Positions 1 to 7,216 of a DNA stretch of 10,257 bases are shown here, piece after piece. The stretch is from Eubacteriales bacterium (GTDB lineage: Bacteria; Bacillota; Clostridia; Christensenellales; SZUA-584). The translations under genes were made by a program, and so were the position numbers. The stretch's first letter is position 1; every line of letters starts with the position of its first letter. Location: NCBI GenBank assembly GCA_028711205.1, contig JAQTSP010000074.1, positions 1 to 10,257 of the forward strand, in the 5' to 3' direction. Below the pieces are notes generated by a model that did no database searches, was not told where the DNA came from, and saw only the letters and a program-made list of their open reading frames with translations.

Positions 1-77
1 GGATCCTGACAGATGGGTTAATCTGCTTTCGGGATTCTAGGATCGGACCATGATACACTGAAGATTTGTTTCGAGAA
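1..77 (+). other. Left-edge sequence, possible 3' end of an upstream gene
   Basis: All three forward frames meet a stop early here: frame 1 at 7-9, frame 2 at 38-40 and frame 3 at 51-53. At most 12 to 16 C-terminal codons of an upstream gene could therefore be present. In operons of this transporter type the gene before the ATPase often encodes the periplasmic or lipoprotein sugar-binding protein, so its tail would fit. The few residues readable here do not identify a family, and I cannot choose between frames. No promoter motif is convincing. Confidence 0.25.
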
Positions 78-120
78 GGTGGGAGTGGGCAAGGCTACGA
101 AATCCTTGCCCACTCCCACC
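78..120 (+). repeat. Perfect 17-bp inverted repeat, intercistronic hairpin
   Basis: Positions 78-94 and 104-120 are exact reverse complements, separated by a 9-base loop (95-103). The stem is GC-rich, so the RNA hairpin would be very stable. It is followed by AAAGATTTAGGAG, not a run of T, and no T-run follows it on the other strand either. It is therefore not a standard intrinsic terminator. It ends 8 bases before the ribosome binding site of the ATPase gene. The usual reading of such a hairpin between transporter genes is protection of the upstream message from 3' exonucleases, or partial attenuation, giving more binding protein than ATPase. That role is inferred. Confidence 0.85.
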
Positions 121-128
121 AAAGATTT

Positions 129-136
129 AGGAGAAG
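129..136 (+). promoter_or_regulatory. Ribosome binding site fixing the ATPase start
   Basis: AGGAGAAG lies 5-7 bases before the ATG at 142. The reading frame stays open upstream to a GTG at 79, but that GTG lies inside the hairpin stem and has no ribosome binding site at a suitable distance. The ATG at 142 is therefore preferred. Confidence 0.8.
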
Positions 137-141
137 ATAAC

Positions 142-1662
142 ATGATTGACGATAACGACTATATGGTCGAATTTAAGTCTGTGAGCAAGAGCTTCGGGAA
201 TACACATGCACTGAGGAATGTCAGCTTCGGTGTAAAAAAAGGCGAGATACACGGACTTCTGGGAGAGAACGGCGCAGGCAAGTCCACGCTTGTGCGAATA
301 CTCACCGGAACGCATGTGCGTGATAAGGGAGAGATCATATTTGAAGGGAAACCCTATGTCGCAACTTCTTCACTCGATGCGGTGAACAAAGGCATATCGA
401 TAGTTTTCCAGGAATCCAACCTTGTTCCGTGCATATCGGTAGCGGAAAACATGTTTATGGGCAAACTTACTCATTTCAATAAGGGTGGGTTAATCAAATG
501 GAACGACGTTTACGCCAAGACAAAAGAGATACTTTCATTGGTGCATCTGTCCAATATTGATCCCAAAGAGCCGGTATCCAAGTTCGATCTCGGTGTGAGA
601 AAGATGATCGAATTCGCCAAGGTGTTATCGGATAAGCCGAGGCTTATGATAATGGATGAGATAACAGCTTGCCTCACACAGACCTATATAGATATAGTCT
701 TTGATTGGCTGCGGAAGAAAAAAGCCGAGGGAGTTTCGGTCATATATATATCCCACAGGGTGGAAGAACTGTTCGAGATCTGTGATGTGACGACGGTGCT
801 GCGCGATGGTGAATACGTGACGACCGTAGATCCTCACGGGATGACGGAGACGCAGCTGTCATCACTGACAGTAGGCAGGGATCTGGAAAAGAGCTTTTCG
901 CATTATTTCGACAGGATACAGGCCAGCCCGGTCGGCGACGAAGAGGTGTTGTCCGTAGATGGCCTTACTATGAACGGTGTATTCGAAGATGTGCATCTGA
1001 CGCTGCATAAGGGTGAGGTGCTGTCTATCGTGGGGCTTGATGGCTCGGGTTCCGAAGAGGTCGTCTCCTCGCTGTTCGGAGCGAATAAAGACGTGACAGG
1101 CACGATCAGCGTCAACGGCGAGATAAAGGAGATAACTTCTCCCAAGGCCGCGATCGACAGCGGGATCGGTTATGTCCCAAAAGAACGTGAGAGGCAAGGC
1201 ATAGTGAATATATTTTCCATAAATGCGAATGTCACGTTGCCAATACTCGACAGGCTGAAAAATGGCATACTGCTTAACAACAAAAAGGAGAAAGGCGTGG
1301 CACAGAAATACGTCGATCTTCTGCAGGTCAAGTGCGAGAGCATCGATGAGCAGTGCAGCCAGCTTTCGGGCGGCAACAAACAGAAGGTAGTATTAGGCAA
1401 GTGGTTGGCGACAGAGGCCGGCGTAATGCTGCTCAACAATCCGACGCGAGGCGTAGACGTTGGCGTCAAATCGGATATCTACGAAATTATATTCGATCTG
1501 GCTAAGAGCGGGGTTTCGGTTTTGCTGGTAACAGGCGAATTACTGGAGGCTATAAAAGTTTCTCATAGGATCATCACAATGGCGTTCGGTAAAGTGACGG
1601 GTGAGTTCATACAGAACGAAAAGCCGATCACTGAACACCAATTGATTACTAAAATGATGTGA
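142..1662 (+). CDS. Sugar ABC transporter ATP-binding protein, two NBDs (RbsA/MglA type)
   Basis: This 506-residue protein carries two fused nucleotide-binding domains, the normal size and layout for ribose/galactose/inositol-type importers. It would sit on the inner face of the membrane and power the permease encoded next. Domain 1 has Walker A GENGAGKST (41-49), Q-loop Gln90, Walker B ending in Asp172-Glu173, and switch His205. Its signature loop is unusual, FDLGVR (149-153 region) in place of an LSxGQ-like motif. Domain 2 has a non-canonical Walker A, GLDGSGSEE (298-306), as is common in this family, and a good signature LSGGNKQ (408-414). Its Walker B ends in Asn432-Asn433 where Asp-Glu is expected. 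One composite ATP site (Walker A/B of domain 1 with the signature of domain 2) is thus intact, while the other is eroded throughout. Nearby iolG and iolE suggest a cyclitol substrate, by inference only. The start at 142 is chosen by its ribosome binding site. Confidence 0.93.
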   Translation: MIDDNDYMVEFKSVSKSFGNTHALRNVSFGVKKGEIHGLLGENGAGKSTLVRILTGTHVRDKGEIIFEGKPYVATSSLDAVNKGISIVFQESNLVPCISVAENMFMGKLTHFNKGGLIKWNDVYAKTKEILSLVHLSNIDPKEPVSKFDLGVRKMIEFAKVLSDKPRLMIMDEITACLTQTYIDIVFDWLRKKKAEGVSVIYISHRVEELFEICDVTTVLRDGEYVTTVDPHGMTETQLSSLTVGRDLEKSFSHYFDRIQASPVGDEEVLSVDGLTMNGVFEDVHLTLHKGEVLSIVGLDGSGSEEVVSSLFGANKDVTGTISVNGEIKEITSPKAAIDSGIGYVPKERERQGIVNIFSINANVTLPILDRLKNGILLNNKKEKGVAQKYVDLLQVKCESIDEQCSQLSGGNKQKVVLGKWLATEAGVMLLNNPTRGVDVGVKSDIYEIIFDLAKSGVSVLLVTGELLEAIKVSHRIITMAFGKVTGEFIQNEKPITEHQLITKMM

Positions 1663-1690
1663 GCAGACAAGAAAAGAAGAGGTATTAAAA

Positions 1691-2671
1691 ATGCAAATAA
1701 ATCTTAAAAGTGACGGACAGGCTATTAAGCCCAAGAAGACATTTACAGAGATCGCGAAAAAGTATTTCAGCTATGCGTTCCTGATGGTCATGTTCGTGGT
1801 GTTCACACTGCTGAACAGTACGTTTATCAAACCAAGTAATCTGGTCAATATTCTGGAGCAGTCCACGGTCATACTGACGATGGGCATGGGTGCCACATTT
1901 GTAATCATATCGGGAAGTATTGATCTGTCGGTCGGTTCTGTGTTAGGGCTGTCGTCTGCGGTCATGGTTGCTACCGTCAATGCCTGGGGCTGGGTAGGTA
2001 TTATCATCGGTATGCTGGTCGGCGCTGTGTGCGGTCTGATAAACGGTATTCTTTATGCTGAGACGAAGATCCCGTCGTTCATCGCCACACTCGGTATGAT
2101 GGTCTCGTTGAGAGGCGTCGTGTATATAATCACAAACGGGATCGTATTTATTCTGGAAGGGCCGATCAGACAGATTGGGATCAATAAAATAATACCGTAT
2201 GTACCTAATATTTTCATTGGATTCATTGTCGTGTTAGCTGTAACCTATATACTGTTTAACTATACGGTATTCGGCAGGAACGCGCGGGCCATTGGAGGTA
2301 ACGAAGAAGTCGCTATGTTGTCCGGCATCAACCTGAAAAAGAATAAGATACTTATATATCTGCTTTCCGGCCTAACCTCAGGTATCGCCGGTGTCTTTGC
2401 CGCTATACGCTTGGGAGCTGCTGCGCCCGCACTGGGAAACGGATACGAACTCGACGTCATCGCCGCAATAGTCCTTGGCGGCACTCTGCTGTCAGGCGGT
2501 ATCGGAAGACTTTTAGGGACTCTGATCGGCGGATTAATCATGGGCACGCTTGCGAACGGAATGAATATGGCGGGCATCAGCGCTTACTATCAACAGTTTA
2601 TTCGTGGCTTGGTTGTGATCATTGCGGTCGTATTGACCATTGACAGAAAGAACATCAAGTTCGTCAAGTAG
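1691..2671 (+). CDS. Sugar ABC transporter permease (RbsC type, BPD_transp_2 family)
   Basis: This 326-residue, highly hydrophobic membrane protein is the usual length for RbsC-like permeases and has a short charged N-terminus. A first membrane segment covers about residues 26-45. Family landmarks follow in order: SGSIDLSVGS (74-83), PSFIATLG (128-135), GRNARAIGGNEE (about 195-206), and GYELDVIAAIVLGGTLLSGG (251-270), the cytoplasmic loop region that couples to the ATPase. The ATG at 1691 is preceded by AAGAAGAGG (1674-1682), 8 bases away. It begins 28 bases after the ATPase stop, so the two genes are almost certainly cotranscribed. It could work as a homodimer. Alternatively, it may have lost a second permease partner, whose decayed remnant seems to follow at 2803-3116. 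The exact substrate cannot be read from the sequence. Confidence 0.95.
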   Translation: MQINLKSDGQAIKPKKTFTEIAKKYFSYAFLMVMFVVFTLLNSTFIKPSNLVNILEQSTVILTMGMGATFVIISGSIDLSVGSVLGLSSAVMVATVNAWGWVGIIIGMLVGAVCGLINGILYAETKIPSFIATLGMMVSLRGVVYIITNGIVFILEGPIRQIGINKIIPYVPNIFIGFIVVLAVTYILFNYTVFGRNARAIGGNEEVAMLSGINLKKNKILIYLLSGLTSGIAGVFAAIRLGAAAPALGNGYELDVIAAIVLGGTLLSGGIGRLLGTLIGGLIMGTLANGMNMAGISAYYQQFIRGLVVIIAVVLTIDRKNIKFVK

Positions 2672-2802
2672 CGGATAGTTTATCGACGACAAATGAAGTG
2701 ATTCAAGATATGGAAGTGATGTTGATTAAATTATGCTTGGGGAAATATTCAACGAACATACAAGCAAAAGCGATTAATAATACGGGTGCTGTCACGAACA
2801 AA

Positions 2803-3116
2803 GGTGATACCGAAAGGGTGTTGCTGGAACTGTTCGAAGTGGCAGGTGTCGATATACGGACAGCAGGAGTTCTTGCTTGTCTGAGAATGGGCGCTAGCCC
2901 CTTGGTGAAGGCTATGAACCTGATGCCATTGCTTTCATGGTTTTGGCGGCACCCCGTTGTCAGGCGGTATGCAAGATTTTCAGGGACGCTGATTGGTGGC
3001 TATGCTGGTAAACGGTCAATATTTTAGGCGTTCATGCATATTATCTAATCAGAGGTCCCGCGGTTGTTACTGCTGTTGCGCTTACAATCAACGGGAAAGA
3101 AAATAAAATCGTTTAA
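2803..3116 (+). pseudogene. Frameshifted C-terminal remnant of a second RbsC-type permease
   Basis: No single frame is a convincing gene, although one stays open from a GTG at 2698 to a stop at 3025. Reading across frames recovers the C-terminal order of an RbsC-type permease. First comes AGVLACLRMGAS (2863-2898), then a shift to PLGEGYEPDAIAFMVL (2898-2945). Next is GGTPLSGGM (2945-2971), then ARFSGTLIGG (2971-3000). Last is NILGVHAYYLIRGPAVV and on to a TAA at 3114-3116. The intact neighbour carries the equivalents GVFAAIRLGA, LGNGYELDVIAAIVL, GGTLLSGGI, GRLLGTLIGG and MNMAGISAYY...IRGLVV in the same order. At least four frame changes are needed, and the N-terminal two thirds are absent or unrecognisable. 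Divergence from the neighbour suggests a former second permease rather than a recent duplicate. The stretch 2672-2802 shows nothing I can identify. Confidence 0.82.
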
Positions 3117-3118
3117 TA

Positions 3119-3134
3119 GTCATTTTATAATGAC
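3119..3134 (+). repeat. Small palindrome containing a TATAAT hexamer
   Basis: GTCATT at 3119-3124 and AATGAC at 3129-3134 are perfect reverse complements around TTAT, and TATAAT occurs at 3126-3131. It lies between the permease remnant and the next gene. A -10 box here would start transcription near 3138, inside the ribosome binding site at 3135-3141, and I see no good -35 element. An operator or chance palindrome is at least as likely as a promoter. Confidence 0.3.
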
Positions 3135-3145
3135 GGGGAGGAAAT

Positions 3146-4192
3146 ATGTCAATGAGAGTCGGTGTTATCGGATGTGGCTTTATATCGTATGCACATATCT
3201 CAGGCTGGAAGAACAATAATGTAGATGTTGTTGCGTTATGCGATTTAGACGAAGAAAGACTTAACAGCAGAGGAAATCAGTTTTCGGTAAAAGCCAGATA
3301 TAAAGACTATAAAGAAATGGTTGAAAAGGAACAATTGGATATTGTAGATATTGTCACTCCGGTTGGCGCCCATCGATCGATCATGGATTTCTGCTGCTCC
3401 AGGGTAAAGAATATTTTAATTGAAAAACCGTTTGTTAACAATATTGAAGACGGGACTTATCTGGTTCGAAAATGCAAGAAATATAATTGCAGAGCGATGG
3501 TTTGTCAATCGTACCGGTGGCATCCCTGGTTTGAGCAAATTAAAAAAGAGCTTGATTCAAACATTATCGGGAAGCCTTTCTATTCAAACATCATGCAGCG
3601 TGTTAGTTTTGATATCCCAACAGGAGCGGAAAATCGGGTTCCGCTTATAGAAGATCAACCGTTTTATGAAAACGTTGAAATGCTTATGCTTTTAGAGCAG
3701 GGATGCCACTTTTTAGATATTTATAGATACTTTTTTGGGGAACCGCAATATATACAGGCCTATGTTGAACGGGTCAGCCCCTTTGTTTTAGGTGATGATT
3801 TAGCTGTTGTAACCATCAAATTTCCAGATACTATTGGTATCGTGGAAGATCTTTGGTGTACGAACGGCCAAGAAAAAACGAGCGTGACTTTTATTCAAGG
3901 GGAAAAGGGCAGCATATATTTCGGCGGGACTGATGGCGCGGCACCCCACAGAACAGAGGAGACAGGGGATTTGATTATTGAATTAAAAGATGGGACGCGG
4001 CTGCAACGGGCGATGGATGCAAAGGATTACTATAACAGATGTTTTCAAAAAATGCAGAAGCACTTTTTGTACTGTATCGAGAATAATCTGCAGCCCCTGA
4101 CGAGTATTGAAGATAATCTAAAGACATTGCAAATGGCGTTTAAAGCTTACCGGGCATCTGTGGAGAAGCAAACATTGTTTTTTGGAGAGTGA
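3146..4192 (+). CDS. Gfo/Idh/MocA family NAD(P)-dependent oxidoreductase
   Basis: This 348-residue protein matches the usual length of the glucose-fructose oxidoreductase/inositol dehydrogenase family. These cytosolic enzymes oxidise or reduce a ring hydroxyl of sugars or cyclitols. The N-terminal Rossmann fold opens with GVIGCGFIS (6-14), where the third glycine of the usual motif is replaced. The catalytic lysine lies in EKP (93-95, Lys94). The later active-site element reads LEQGCHFLD, with Glu184 and His188 where many relatives have Asp and His. Segments such as FFGEP (196-200) and GDDLAVV are typical of the C-terminal sheet. A purine-rich GGGGAGG (3135-3141) precedes the ATG at 3146; a second in-frame ATG at 3152 has better spacing and may be the true start. 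The stop is 3 bases before the next ATG, so the TIM-barrel protein is very likely its functional partner. Substrate unknown; it is clearly distinct from the iolG at 9063. Confidence 0.9.
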   Translation: MSMRVGVIGCGFISYAHISGWKNNNVDVVALCDLDEERLNSRGNQFSVKARYKDYKEMVEKEQLDIVDIVTPVGAHRSIMDFCCSRVKNILIEKPFVNNIEDGTYLVRKCKKYNCRAMVCQSYRWHPWFEQIKKELDSNIIGKPFYSNIMQRVSFDIPTGAENRVPLIEDQPFYENVEMLMLLEQGCHFLDIYRYFFGEPQYIQAYVERVSPFVLGDDLAVVTIKFPDTIGIVEDLWCTNGQEKTSVTFIQGEKGSIYFGGTDGAAPHRTEETGDLIIELKDGTRLQRAMDAKDYYNRCFQKMQKHFLYCIENNLQPLTSIEDNLKTLQMAFKAYRASVEKQTLFFGE

Positions 4193-4195
4193 GAA

Positions 4196-4999
4196 ATGGA
4201 AGACAAGTTAAGCTATTGTACTCTGATTTATAACGGAAACGAATTGACAAAAGCAATATCACACGTCCGGGAAGCCGGATATGATGGTATAGAATTATAT
4301 CCGAAAGACTGGAGATGGGCTTTAGGCGAACTTGGAGAAGCGGGGCTTATAAATTTGTTTCGAAATTTAAGTGTGTCCGCACTATTCGGAGGCGTTTTAT
4401 CAGAGCAACAAGAGGGTATAGCAGAAGCTAAAAATATTGCGCAGCTGCTGGATGTGAAATATATATTCATCGTTGCCCCTCCAAAAAATATGTGCCTGAA
4501 AAATGAAGAAATATTAAATATGTTGGAGAAGGCCTATTCTTCGGTCAAGAATACGGATATTAAACTTATCATACACAATCATGCCGGTACATTGGTGGAG
4601 ACTATTGAGAGTACTTTGCAGCTGTTCTCAAATTTGGATAAACTCCCCATCGGATTATGCTTTGACTCTGTGCATTACGCGTTATTCCACGATGATCTGG
4701 TATCAAGGCTGGAAGAAATAATACATTTTATCGATTATGTGCATTTGAAGGATATGAATCTGACAAGGCAGCAGCTATCTGCCATAAAGCCTGTAGACCA
4801 ATGGAAATGGGGTGATCTCAGTCATATAGCCGATCATTACACAGGCCTTGAAAACGGCGTCATCGACAATGAAAGTATTGCTAAAAGATTAAAGGATTTA
4901 GGCTATGCGGGTTGGTGGCTGCCTGAGATCGAAAGAAAGGAAATCAACCCGTTAGATCACGCAATAGAAAATTTTAAGGTTCTAAAATCATACTTATAG
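4196..4999 (+). CDS. Sugar phosphate isomerase/epimerase-like TIM-barrel protein
   Basis: This 267-residue protein belongs to the xylose isomerase-like (AP endonuclease 2) TIM-barrel superfamily. Members are divalent-metal-dependent sugar or keto-sugar isomerases, epimerases and dehydratases, including IolE and IolI of the inositol pathway. The barrel order is visible: DGIELYP with Glu33, IIHNH (125-129), CFDSVH with Asp157 and His160, YVHLKD with His183 and Asp186, and LPEIER with Glu244. These are the usual metal and substrate ligand positions. The ATG is 3 bases after the preceding stop and its GGAG ribosome binding site lies inside the end of the preceding gene, so translational coupling is likely. 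Such proteins are often paired with Gfo/Idh oxidoreductases to epimerise or cleave the oxidised (keto) product. Which reaction occurs here is not determined by the sequence. Confidence 0.88.
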   Translation: MEDKLSYCTLIYNGNELTKAISHVREAGYDGIELYPKDWRWALGELGEAGLINLFRNLSVSALFGGVLSEQQEGIAEAKNIAQLLDVKYIFIVAPPKNMCLKNEEILNMLEKAYSSVKNTDIKLIIHNHAGTLVETIESTLQLFSNLDKLPIGLCFDSVHYALFHDDLVSRLEEIIHFIDYVHLKDMNLTRQQLSAIKPVDQWKWGDLSHIADHYTGLENGVIDNESIAKRLKDLGYAGWWLPEIERKEINPLDHAIENFKVLKSYL

Positions 5000-5041
5000 A
5001 TAGCGACTATCTGAACTGTTAAACATCTTGGGAGGTAACGA

Positions 5042-5995
5042 ATGCATTACGGCGTCGACATTGTTGTCTTGGGTTATATATTTAACGAACACATCATGGA
5101 TAAAGATGGTCATATTAGCGGCCCGTTTTTAGGTGCAACTGCAGCATATGGTTCGATGGCATTGGGAAGAGCCGGATTTAGTACGGGGCTTGTTTCAAAT
5201 GTCGGACCGGACACACCGTTTTCGTTGATTGAACCGTTCATCAAAGCAAATGTTGATTTAGAAGGGTTGAATAAGTATCCTGATTCATGTGAAACAAAAG
5301 ATATATTAAAATATTTTGATGACGGTACAAAAATTATTGAGTATGAAACCAGAGCGCCGATTATTATGCCAAATGACATTCCGAATAAATATTTAGATAC
5401 CATGAAGGTAATGATGTTATGTCTGGTAGATTATGAGGTTGATATAAAAACCATTGAACATGTGAGGCATAAGCGTAAGGACGTACTCGTCTCCGCTGAT
5501 CTGGGCGGGATCGGCGGTGCTCATTCCACAAAAGAACTGAGGAACCAATATATTTATTTAAATGGAGGGCAGCTGCAAAAAAAAGTACTGTCGCTGATAG
5601 ATATCGGGAAAATGAGTTCTGAAGATTATGCCTGTATTTCGGGTAAAAAATCATTTACCTTAAAAGACGCGGCGCAAGATCTGCTTGATCAGGGGCTTAG
5701 CATTGTCGTTATCACACTGGGAGAAGATGGCTGCTATATCCGTACGAAAGACGGACAGGAGTTTAAAACCCCTGCGGTTACACCGATAAATGGCGTTGTT
5801 GATACAACCGGAGCCGGAGATACCTTCATCGTAATTTTTACAGCAGAATATGTGCGGACGGGAGATATAGAGAAGTCCGCCTTGTTTGCCAGCGCAACGT
5901 CTTCAATCTTAATAGAGAAAACAGGCGGCGTATCAGTCGAAAGGTGCCCGGACAGGGCTATGATAGAAGAAAGGTTAAAAAGTTTTTTAATATAG
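5042..5995 (+). CDS. PfkB-family carbohydrate kinase
   Basis: This 317-residue protein has the length and C-terminal signature of the ribokinase/PfkB family, which transfers phosphate from ATP to a sugar, sugar-like alcohol or nucleoside. The anion hole and catalytic base are in DTTGAGDTF, with Asp260 as the expected base. The preceding ATP-side motif TLGEDG (225-230) is also present. The first family motif is recognisable as LGATAAYGSMALGRAG (30-45), which resembles the GG.A.Y form. The stretch around 151-160 (SADLGGIGGA) occupies a substrate-side position and may hint at specificity. It lacks the early motifs I associate with IolC (5-dehydro-2-deoxygluconokinase), so I do not call it iolC; a myo-inositol or other cyclitol kinase is possible. 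GGAGGT (5031-5036) sets the ATG. The 42-base gap before it includes a small 6-bp inverted repeat (4998-5012). Confidence 0.9.
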   Translation: MHYGVDIVVLGYIFNEHIMDKDGHISGPFLGATAAYGSMALGRAGFSTGLVSNVGPDTPFSLIEPFIKANVDLEGLNKYPDSCETKDILKYFDDGTKIIEYETRAPIIMPNDIPNKYLDTMKVMMLCLVDYEVDIKTIEHVRHKRKDVLVSADLGGIGGAHSTKELRNQYIYLNGGQLQKKVLSLIDIGKMSSEDYACISGKKSFTLKDAAQDLLDQGLSIVVITLGEDGCYIRTKDGQEFKTPAVTPINGVVDTTGAGDTFIVIFTAEYVRTGDIEKSALFASATSSILIEKTGGVSVERCPDRAMIEERLKSFLI

Positions 5996-6021
5996 ATTTA
6001 AAATGAAGAGGAGGAACAAGG

Positions 6022-7182
6022 ATGTCTGACAATGTTAAAGCGGCAGTTTTGGTGAAGCCTGGAATGGTGGAGATGAGGGAGTTCCCTATGCCAACACCAA
6101 AAAAAGGCGCTGCTGTGGCGAAAATCCTTTTGGCCGGAATATGCGGTACAGACAAACACAGTTATAGAGGTGAAACAAGGCAGTTCGGAGGAACTTCATC
6201 AGCGAAAGACATTTCTCTGCCGCTTATTCAAGGGCATGAAAATGTAATGGTCATTTCTGATATTGATGAAGAAGGAAGCCGATCATTGGAATTTCATGGG
6301 GAAATCTTAAAACCCGGCGATAGAATCACGATGTGTCCCGATGTGGTTTGCGGTAAATGCCATTACTGTAAACATTTTGCCTGGTACCCCTGGTGCGATG
6401 ATATGCAATTTTGCTATGGAAACACAAGGTCTTGTGATGAGAAGGAACATTTATATGGAGGGTTCGCTGAGTATATATATATAGAGCCGGGTACGCGCAT
6501 ATATAAAGTTCCTGATGGCTTACCTAATGAAATGGCCGTATTAACTGAATTAATGTGCGTGACGTATACGCTTGACAAGGCGAAGGAATTCTACTCGTTT
6601 TCGGGTGAAGGGTTCGGGTTTAATGATACAGTTGTGATTCAAGGCGTTGGGCCTTTAGGCTTAGCGCATATCATTAAAGCAAGGATGCTTGGAGCCGGGA
6701 AAATTATCGTCACTGACCTCTCGGATTACAAATTAAAATTGGCAAAGGAATTTGGGGCAGACATTGCTATTAATGTTGAAACGACAACAGAAGCGGAGCG
6801 CATTGATTTGGTAAGACAAGAAACACGGGGCCTGGGCGCTGATGTCGTTGTCGAATGTGTTGGTTATCCGCATGTCGTCAATGAAGGGCTAACGATGCTT
6901 CGAAAGGCGGGAGTGTATCTGGAAGCCGGGAACTTTGTCGATGTTGGCGCCACCCCTATTAACATGCATATGATATGCTCTAAAAACCTGCGTATTGTCG
7001 GCATGTACAATCACGCTTATACAGGCTACAGGCCAAGCATGGAAATGATGCTGCGCGATATAAAAAGATTTCCGTGGGATAAATTTATAAGTCATAAATT
7101 TCCCTTGAAAAATACAGAACAGGCAATACAGGCCAGCATGGAGAAAGATAGTATGAAGGTCGTTATTGACCCTTGGCAATAG
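6022..7182 (+). CDS. Zinc-dependent medium-chain alcohol/polyol dehydrogenase
   Basis: This 386-residue MDR-family dehydrogenase oxidises a secondary alcohol with NAD(P)+. It is about 35 residues longer than typical sorbitol or threonine dehydrogenases. Catalytic zinc ligands are Cys41 in GICGTD, His72 and Glu73 in GHE, and probably Glu176 in the TELMC segment. The Rossmann glycine motif is GVGPLG (208-213), and Asp232 at the end of the second strand favours NAD+ over NADP+. The structural-zinc lobe is unusual: Cys110, Cys113 and Cys116 are followed by Cys125 rather than the commoner position one residue earlier. Cys131 and Cys138 also fall in this aromatic-rich stretch. A strong AGAGGAGG (6007-6014) precedes the ATG. 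In context it probably oxidises a sugar or cyclitol hydroxyl. A role like the scyllo-inosose 3-dehydrogenase (IolM) of Thermotoga inositol breakdown is one hypothesis. Confidence 0.9.
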   Translation: MSDNVKAAVLVKPGMVEMREFPMPTPKKGAAVAKILLAGICGTDKHSYRGETRQFGGTSSAKDISLPLIQGHENVMVISDIDEEGSRSLEFHGEILKPGDRITMCPDVVCGKCHYCKHFAWYPWCDDMQFCYGNTRSCDEKEHLYGGFAEYIYIEPGTRIYKVPDGLPNEMAVLTELMCVTYTLDKAKEFYSFSGEGFGFNDTVVIQGVGPLGLAHIIKARMLGAGKIIVTDLSDYKLKLAKEFGADIAINVETTTEAERIDLVRQETRGLGADVVVECVGYPHVVNEGLTMLRKAGVYLEAGNFVDVGATPINMHMICSKNLRIVGMYNHAYTGYRPSMEMMLRDIKRFPWDKFISHKFPLKNTEQAIQASMEKDSMKVVIDPWQ

Positions 7183-7216
7183 ATTAAAGATATTTTTTAT
7201 TCTGGAGGAGATTTGA

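Noticed and set aside
78..120. Hairpin as an intrinsic transcription terminator
   Set aside because: No T-run follows the stem on either strand, and the ATPase gene begins directly after it.
79..141. Extending the ATPase to the upstream GTG at 79 (21 more residues)
   Set aside because: The GTG and most of the added codons lie in the hairpin stem and loop, there is no suitable ribosome binding site, and the family N-terminus fits the ATG at 142.
862..1197. Reverse-strand reading frames opposite the ATPase and other genes
   Set aside because: They are short, overlap conserved coding sequence on the + strand, and show no family motifs. The same holds for the other reverse-strand frames, including 9748-10110.
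2698..3027. A 109-residue hypothetical protein
   Set aside because: Its later residues align with permease motifs only in pieces, while better permease matches lie in the other two frames of the same stretch. It is best read as part of a pseudogene.
3420..3650. A 76-residue + strand reading frame inside the first Gfo/Idh gene
   Set aside because: It lies wholly within a well-supported gene in another frame and has no recognisable motif or ribosome binding site.
4998..5012. Small inverted repeat AGATAG/CTATCT as a terminator after the TIM-barrel gene
   Set aside because: It has only 6 base pairs with a 3-base loop, is AT-rich, and no T-run follows, so it is too weak to support termination.
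5042..5995. Calling the PfkB kinase IolC
   Set aside because: Only the general kinase motifs are present. The N-terminal motifs do not resemble those I associate with 5-dehydro-2-deoxygluconokinase, so inositol context alone is not enough.
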